Shown in pieces: positions 60,193 to 64,000 of a DNA stretch of 64,000 bases. A model generated the notes under the pieces. It had not been told where the DNA came from and made no database searches. It saw nothing but the letters and a program-made list of their open reading frames with translations. Every line of letters starts with the position of its first letter. Positions within the stretch are counted from its first letter, which is position 1. This stretch comes from Ligilactobacillus cholophilus. Its GTDB lineage: Bacteria; Bacillota; Bacilli; Lactobacillales; Lactobacillaceae. The stretch is from the NCBI RefSeq assembly GCF_030389495.1, contig NZ_CP127832.1, forward strand, positions 868,001 to 932,000, given 5' to 3'. The position numbers and the translations under genes were made by a program.

Positions 60193-61422
60193 TTAATGTG
60201 TGTTTAAATTATTTGCCCATTGATTCATCATTTGTTGTTCAATATCTTTATCCACATGTACATAAGTATTCATAAACTCTTTTAAAGTATGTCCCAATCT
60301 CTCAGCTGCCCATGGATAACTTATATCACTCATGTTTCCTAATTTGGTAGCTACTGTGTGTCTTAAAGAATATAGTGACCATTTATATTTAGAATCTGGA
60401 TTTATAGATGCTTCACTTCCTAACTTTTTTAACATTTTATTTAATCCAGTTTGAGTTATTGGAATATCCATTTTAACATCTCTATAATCTTTTAAATTAG
60501 TGAAAATAAAATCATTTTTATGTTCAATTTTATTTTCATTAAAATATTTTAACTGACATTTTTTAAATTTACTTAAATATAATGCTAGTTCATTAGAAAT
60601 AGGAAGAGTTATCCTTTCTTCTCCTCTTTTTCTTGATTTCAGATGTCCATTTAATGATTTTATTCTATCGTTCCAAGCATCATTAATTCTAAAAATAAAA
60701 TAACTATCTTCTTTTACAAGATTTTTCCATTTTAATCCTTGAACTTCTTGAGGTCTCATTCCAGTTTCTAGGTCAACCCAAATTGCTAACTTTGATACAC
60801 ATTCAGTTACCTTATTAAAATTAATTTCTTTTTTTATCACCTCTTTTAAATCTACTACTTCTTGATCCGATAAAATATATCTGGGAATTGGAATAGTTTT
60901 TTTACTTTGACTAAAAAATTTATCAATTGCTCGTTCAGGTACAGGATTTTTTTCAAAAATTATTCCAACTAATGTAGTTAGATAACTTCTCATATGAATA
61001 AGAATCCTTTTAATAGTAGAATCTTTGCCAATAGTTACATTTCTTTCGTTAACAAATTTTCTAGCAAATTCTCCAACTAGATTCTGATTCATATTTTTAG
61101 TTTTTATATTTAAGAAATACTTTTTACATACTTTCACTGAATATCTCCAATTATAATATGTTTTATATTCCCAACGATTATTTTTCCACTGCTGTTCAAC
61201 AAAATTTTCAAAGCCTAAAGAAAATGGCTCTTCTGAAATATTATAATCGTACCCTTTTTCATACTTATTCCACATATCACGTTCAATTTTTTTTGCTGTG
61301 ATTTTTGTTTTAGTATATTTTACAGGAATTTTAGCAGGCTTTTTAGTAATTTTATTAATTGGTTGGATTCTTACCATATACTCCCCACTATGTTTTCCTG
61401 AAGTCATCTTGGTAATTGCCAT
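60193..61422 (-). CDS. int: Tyrosine recombinase (Tn916-family-like integrase)
   Basis: A 409-residue phage/ICE integrase. It has an N-terminal arm-binding region (GEYMVRIQP), a SAM-like core-binding domain, and the catalytic residues R in GMRPQEVQGLKW (about 248), H-x-x-R in YSLRHTVATKLG, and the tyrosine in MNTYVHVDKD near the end. Size and gene order (xis, HTH, sigma-like) match Tn916-type elements. ATG 61420-61422 behind AGAGGTG is chosen. It moves the element by excision and insertion. Confidence 0.93.
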   Translation of the reverse strand: MAITKMTSGKHSGEYMVRIQPINKITKKPAKIPVKYTKTKITAKKIERDMWNKYEKGYDYNISEEPFSLGFENFVEQQWKNNRWEYKTYYNWRYSVKVCKKYFLNIKTKNMNQNLVGEFARKFVNERNVTIGKDSTIKRILIHMRSYLTTLVGIIFEKNPVPERAIDKFFSQSKKTIPIPRYILSDQEVVDLKEVIKKEINFNKVTECVSKLAIWVDLETGMRPQEVQGLKWKNLVKEDSYFIFRINDAWNDRIKSLNGHLKSRKRGEERITLPISNELALYLSKFKKCQLKYFNENKIEHKNDFIFTNLKDYRDVKMDIPITQTGLNKMLKKLGSEASINPDSKYKWSLYSLRHTVATKLGNMSDISYPWAAERLGHTLKEFMNTYVHVDKDIEQQMMNQWANNLNTH

Positions 61423-61504
61423 AAAATACACCTCTTTCGAGTTGTACTCTTATCTATTAACTTTTTCTTTGTCTTTCTTCTATTATATCAATAAAATAGT
61501 TGTT

Positions 61505-61678
61505 TTAATTATTTAGCAACCATTCTTTTACCTCATCTAATACATAATACTTTCTAGTATTTTTATCCAATTGATGATAAGGTAATCCTAATTTTAAAAG
61601 TTTACATAAGTATGTCCTACTTATCCCTAATTCGTTTATTAATTGTTGCCCGTTTAAAATATCATCTCCAAACAACAT
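61505..61678 (-). CDS. xis: Small excisionase-like DNA-binding protein
   Basis: A 57-residue protein too short for standard gene calls. It has a MerR/excisionase winged-helix pattern (LINELGISRTYLCKLLKLG, then a basic wing, YYVLDEVKEWLL). The start at 61676-61678 follows GGAGATGTTTAA, and the ATG touches the stop of a micro-ORF (TAAATG). It is placed just upstream of int, the normal xis position, and would steer Int to excision. The stop lies 82 bases before int. Confidence 0.85.
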   Translation of the reverse strand: MLFGDDILNGQQLINELGISRTYLCKLLKLGLPYHQLDKNTRKYYVLDEVKEWLLNN

Positions 61679-61750
61679 TTAAACATCTCCTTTTACGATA
61701 AACGCATACATAAGATTTAAAAACAAGTAAATAGCTTTAGCTAAGCTCAT
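61679..61750 (-). CDS. Micro-ORF of 23 codons directly before xis
   Basis: ATG 61748-61750 follows GAGGTGA by about 7 bases. The peptide begins MSLAKAIYLFLNLMYAF and is strongly hydrophobic. Its TAA touches the xis ATG, and its own ATG overlaps the stop of the preceding micro-ORF (CTATGA). The good ribosome binding site supports translation. It may be a leader that couples xis translation or a tiny membrane peptide. No homologue is known to me. Confidence 0.5.
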   Translation of the reverse strand: MSLAKAIYLFLNLMYAFIVKGDV

Positions 61751-61839
61751 AGGAGTCTCACCTCTGACAAATTGTCAGCTACACTTATAACCTGCGACGG
61801 TCTTATCACGCTCGGATCATAACTATGTAGACGTATCAT
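61747..61839 (-). CDS. Micro-ORF of 30 codons in the xis leader
   Basis: ATG 61837-61839 opens a frame beginning MIRLHSYDPSVIRPSQV and ending SEVRLL. It has no good ribosome binding site, but its ATG overlaps the TAA of a six-codon ORF (61841-61859 region, TAATG). Codons such as CCG, TCG and AGC are unlike the AT-rich surroundings, which suggests selection on the sequence. Its 3' half includes the perfect palindrome CTGACAAATTGTCAG (61764-61778). The function is unknown. Confidence 0.4.
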   Translation of the reverse strand: MIRLHSYDPSVIRPSQVISVADNLSEVRLL

Positions 61840-61971
61840 TATCTTAATAAGAAAGTCATGGCTAATAATTTTTGCTAAAAAATATCTTGAAACTAAATAT
61901 TAATCGCTCCTTATTTTTCTTAATATAAATCTTGGCGTATTTATTTCAATGGCTCTTTTCCTATTAAAAAG

Positions 61972-62000
61972 TATTTACTTGTTTATTATTAAGTTTTCAA
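61972..62000 (-). promoter_or_regulatory. Promoter of the xis-int unit
   Basis: TTGAAA (61995-62000), a 17-base spacer and TAAATA (61972-61977) read on the minus strand. This implies a leader of about 290 bases that contains the micro-ORF chain before xis. A free AAGGAG with no standard start codon lies near 61910. Confidence 0.55.
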
Positions 62001-62053
62001 AGAACAAATAAGATTTTCATCTTTACATATATTAACTCGTACTAAATCACAGT

Positions 62054-62069
62054 TTTGTTGCAAAAAAAA
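62054..62069 (-). repeat. 16-base direct repeat, copy 1 (terminator tail)
   Basis: TTTGTTGCAAAAAAAA on the plus strand is identical to 62859-62874, 805 bases away. Each copy forms the T run and tail of a terminator hairpin, and together they bracket the sigma-HTH gene pair. Confidence 0.75.
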
Positions 62070-62105
62070 TAAAAGAATCATATTTTTTATAAACGTGATT
62101 CTTTT
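62062..62105 (-). terminator. Terminator after the HTH gene
   Basis: A 9 bp perfect stem (AAAGAATCA 62072-62080, partner 62096-62104) with a 15-base loop is followed on the minus strand by eight T, then GCAACAAA. It separates the sigma-HTH pair from the xis promoter. Confidence 0.82.
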
Positions 62106-62117
62106 ATATTAATTTCT

Positions 62118-62363
62118 TCACTTTACATTTTTCTTCCTATTAATTTTAAAATTTAATATCTCTTTTATTAATTTTGTTCGCATTCTTAATTTTAAACTGT
62201 CATCTACAGCTAAATTTATATTTCCACTGTCATCTTTAATTGGGCGTACCGCTTTTTTATTTATATATTGTTCATAATGTTTAATCACTTTTCCAATTGC
62301 TTTAACATTTCCACTTGTTGCTTTTTTTATAATAGAGTATGGAATTAATTTATATTCTTTCAT
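62118..62363 (-). CDS. HTH-domain protein, Tn916 Orf8-like
   Basis: An 81-residue basic protein with the conserved start YSIIKKATSGNVKAIGKVIKHYEQYI found in small helix-turn-helix proteins next to the sigma-like gene of Tn916-type elements. It overlaps the sigma-like gene by 4 bases (ATGA), so the two are made together. Its role in the element is probably regulatory and has not been defined. Confidence 0.83.
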   Translation of the reverse strand: MKEYKLIPYSIIKKATSGNVKAIGKVIKHYEQYINKKAVRPIKDDSGNINLAVDDSLKLRMRTKLIKEILNFKINRKKNVK

Positions 62364-62779
62364 TTATTTCTTCTTTCCATAAACTTCTTGATAAAAGTTA
62401 ATCCATTCTTTCTATTTCTATAAATCGTTGATCTATCAACTCCCATCTTTTTTGATATTTCATCATCACTCATGTCCAGAAAATATCGTAATAAAATTAT
62501 ATTTCTTTTTTTCTCTGGTAATTGATCCAATGCTTCCGCAAGTGAATCATTTTCTATACCAACTTTTATTCCCTTAATATTAAAAAAATGATAATCAATA
62601 CTATACTTCTCGCTTATTGAAAAATTATTAACCACTACATCCCCAACTGTAGAAAAATTTTCTTCATGTTTAGCAATTCTAAACAGATTGCGCAAATAAT
62701 CCTTTCTTTCATTTTCAATTACTTTTTTGCAAATATAATCAAACTGCTTTTCAATGATTTCTTCAAATGATGATGTCAT
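62360..62779 (-). CDS. Sigma-70-like regulator, Tn916 Orf7-like
   Basis: A 139-residue protein. Its C-terminal half is a sigma region 4 (ALDQLPEKKRNIILLRYFLDMSDDEISKKMGVDRSTIYRNRK); the N-terminal half is a divergent region-2-like helix set. In Tn916 the equivalent Orf7 promotes transcription through the transfer genes and xis/int. ATG 62777-62779 behind GGAGGGAG is chosen; its ATG overlaps the stop of a 13-codon leader peptide. The longer frame to 62833 lacks a ribosome binding site. Confidence 0.85.
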   Translation of the reverse strand: MTSSFEEIIEKQFDYICKKVIENERKDYLRNLFRIAKHEENFSTVGDVVVNNFSISEKYSIDYHFFNIKGIKVGIENDSLAEALDQLPEKKRNIILLRYFLDMSDDEISKKMGVDRSTIYRNRKNGLTFIKKFMERRNK

Positions 62780-62817
62780 GAGGTACTCCCTCCTCTTAAT
62801 AAGGAAAAGCGATTCAA
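62776..62817 (-). CDS. Leader peptide of 13 codons before the sigma-like gene
   Basis: TTG 62815-62817 lies 6-7 bases after AAAGGAG. The peptide reads MNRFSLLRGGSTS and its TGA overlaps the ATG of the sigma-like gene (ATGA). The two ribosome binding sites, one for the leader and GGAGGG within it for the sigma gene, suit translational coupling. Confidence 0.4.
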   Translation of the reverse strand: MNRFSLLRGGSTS

Positions 62818-62858
62818 TATCATCTCCTTTCATTTATTAACCCGATATAAAAATGTTA

Positions 62859-62874
62859 TTTGTTGCAAAAAAAA
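62859..62874 (-). repeat. 16-base direct repeat, copy 2 (terminator tail)
   Basis: This is identical to 62054-62069. Here it follows the stem at 62875-62904. The shared part continues past the T run (GCAACAAA), which ordinary terminators have no reason to share. Confidence 0.75.
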
Positions 62875-62947
62875 GCAAACTTTCTCATACTAGAAAAAGT
62901 TTGCCTTTTATACATAAACTAATAAATGTTTATCTCCGAAAATTATA
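62867..62947 (-). promoter_or_regulatory. Promoter and attenuator-like hairpin upstream of the sigma-like gene
   Basis: A TATAAT (62942-62947) with no clear -35 lies upstream of a hairpin (GCAAACTTT 62875-62883 with 62896-62904, 12-base loop) that ends in eight T (62867-62874). A transcript from this promoter would meet the terminator before reaching the leader peptide. Tn916 uses terminator-type attenuation in a comparable place. Confidence 0.5.
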
Positions 62948-63002
62948 TATAAGTTTACACTAAATTTGTTCACTGCGCAAACTAAATCGAGTCTAAAGCC
63001 AT

Positions 63003-63038
63003 AAAAAAAGTATCAACTACGTAGTGCAGCCAATACTT
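63003..63038 (-). terminator. Terminator after the methyltransferase gene
   Basis: Outer pairs AAGTAT/ATACTT (63008-63013, 63033-63038) and a wobble-rich inner stem with ACTACGTAGT at its tip are followed by seven T on the minus strand. It lies about 55 bases past the stop. Confidence 0.65.
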
Positions 63039-63092
63039 CTTCAAAATTTTAGAATCTATTTACTAACACAATTTTACAAATAGCACATTTTG

Positions 63093-64000
63093 TTAATTAT
63101 ATAATTTTTTAACAATTCCATTTAATTTTTTTTCTTCGACAGATATATCATTATTATCTTTTGATAATTCATGAATTTTCTTCGATATGTCTGAAATTTT
63201 AATATGAATTGGATCTCCATTATCAAATTTAGGCACTTTAATATTCTTTAAAACATCAATTCCACGGTTTAAACCAATAGCATATGCATCTATTATGTTT
63301 CTAATAAATGGAGCATTTAATATACCTGCTACATAATATGCTTCTCTCATACTATTTGTTGCTAACATTAATACCTTAGAATCAACCACTACAGGTTTAT
63401 CTTTGCCGTTAAATATTTTTAAATCAGCATTAGGTAAAGTACTATATTCACCGATGGCAACAGCAGAAAAACTTTTAACTTGTTCTTTCCACACAACCTT
63501 ATATTTAGAAAATGTATAATTTCCTACATTATCCAATCTATACCATGGCTGTTTATCAGGATCAAAAAATTTCCCACTTTGCTTTCTACTTGCTAATAAT
63601 CCTTTTTTATAAAATTCTAACCATTCATATGTTTGTGGAGCTTCATCTGCAAGTTTTTCTTCAGCTAAACCATAAGGAGTATCAGGTTTATGAGGGACAA
63701 TCATAAATTCATTAGAAACTACTTTCCACCGTTTAATATTTCTCCCTCCAAGCATTGGATAAATAAAATTGTTTTCAACAATTCCCTTGTGTTCTCCCTT
63801 ACTTTTTAAATCCATTCTTCTTTGACGTGTCATATCATTCACAATTTCTAAGCCATTAGAAGTTACTTTTGGCTTTTTAAGAACATAAACACCTTTAGCT
63901 CCGGCAGGTTCAATTCCTTTTCTTCCACGATATGCTGGATTAACACCATTTAAGAGTACTTTATCTGAAATTTTATATTCAGAATTGGTAAGAGTAAGCC
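63093..64000 (-). CDS. DNA methyltransferase / type IIG-like protein, C-terminal part (runs off the right edge)
   Basis: The frame is open through base 64000, giving about 302 visible residues, so the GTG at 63842 is not the start. The part seen resembles the C-terminal target-recognition region of N6-adenine methylases of the Eco57I/type IIG or type I HsdM-like kind: GVNPAYRGRKGIEPAGAKG, PMLGGRNIKRW, PWYRLDNVGNYTFSKYKVVWKE, YVAGILNAPFIRNIIDAYA. The methylase motifs (NPPY) would be upstream, outside. It is probably a restriction or anti-phage cargo gene of the element. Confidence 0.72.
   Translation of the reverse strand, partial: LTLTNSEYKISDKVLLNGVNPAYRGRKGIEPAGAKGVYVLKKPKVTSNGLEIVNDMTRQRRMDLKSKGEHKGIVENNFIYPMLGGRNIKRWKVVSNEFMIVPHKPDTPYGLAEEKLADEAPQTYEWLEFYKKGLLASRKQSGKFFDPDKQPWYRLDNVGNYTFSKYKVVWKEQVKSFSAVAIGEYSTLPNADLKIFNGKDKPVVVDSKVLMLATNSMREAYYVAGILNAPFIRNIIDAYAIGLNRGIDVLKNIKVPKFDNGDPIHIKISDISKKIHELSKDNNDISVEEKKLNGIVKKLYN

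Larger units (their letters stand above)
62780..63092. other. Gap between the methyltransferase and sigma-like genes
   Basis: This 313-base gap holds, on the minus strand, the methyltransferase terminator (63003-63038), a promoter-like TATAAT, the attenuator hairpin and the leader peptide. No longer gene is visible; the repressor gene that often precedes the Orf7-like gene in Tn916-type elements is not here. Confidence 0.6.

Noticed and set aside
63093-63842. A separate 249-residue gene starting at GTG 63842
   Set aside because: The frame stays open to the window edge and the upstream residues fit the same methyltransferase domain, so this is only the tail of a larger gene.

Overview
The window is AT-rich DNA (GC low, about one third or less by eye) from a low-GC Gram-positive bacterium, most likely a member of the Lactobacillaceae. 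The reasons are the gene order trmL-ftsK-ymfFHI-rodZ-pgsA-cinA-recA-rny and mutS-mutL-ruvA-ruvB-queA-tgt-yajC, a Gram-positive suf cluster with SufU, a complete FASII operon with FabI, Spx with its adaptors SpxH and MecA, and AAAGGAGG-type ribosome binding sites. No genus or species can be fixed from the sequence alone. Nearly every gene is on the minus strand; only a lactonase, cutC and spxH are on the plus strand. No tRNA, rRNA or CRISPR array was seen.

Layout. 1-1225: start of mutS2, cvpA and zapA. 1373-9098: nrdD-nrdG-sufC-sufD-sufS-sufU-sufB with almost no spacing, preceded by two NrdR-like boxes and closed by a terminator. 9333-10354: ireB, ruvX and a DUF1292 gene. 10561-18448: alaS, a DEAD-box helicase, an NrnA-type phosphoesterase, dinB and zwf. 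18527-28012: the type II fatty-acid operon (fabZ1, fabH, acpP, fabD, fabG, fabF, accB, fabZ2, accC, accD, accA, then fabI). It has a strong promoter and a perfect FabT-like palindrome, but the fabT gene that usually precedes fabH is absent. 28365-37262: mutS-mutL-ruvAB-queA-tgt-yajC. 37411-48766: rny, recA with a LexA box, a degenerate CinA C-terminal domain, pgsA, rodZ, ymfI, ymfH, ymfF, ftsK and trmL. 48951-50659: an RlmA-type methyltransferase, a YbaK deacylase and an orphan GutA-like protein. 50762-59781: lactonase, cutC, rluD-nadK-relQ, spxH, pepF, coiA, mecA and spx. The last group joins redox and stress control by Spx, its two proteolysis adaptors and a competence gene.

60000-64000: the end of an integrative element. 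Tyrosine integrase, a small excisionase, an HTH protein and a sigma-like regulator lie in the order of the xis/int end of Tn916-family conjugative transposons. They are followed by the C-terminal part of a DNA methyltransferase that runs off the window. The non-coding parts of this module are the least ordinary stretch. A chain of overlapping micro-ORFs runs directly into xis. A leader peptide overlaps the start of the sigma gene, and two terminator hairpins share an identical 16-base tail.

Regulatory signals stand out elsewhere too: hairpins in the leaders of alaS, rny, trmL and coiA, a palindrome on the zwf -10 element, and the paired NrdR boxes in front of the joint ribonucleotide reductase and Fe-S assembly operon.
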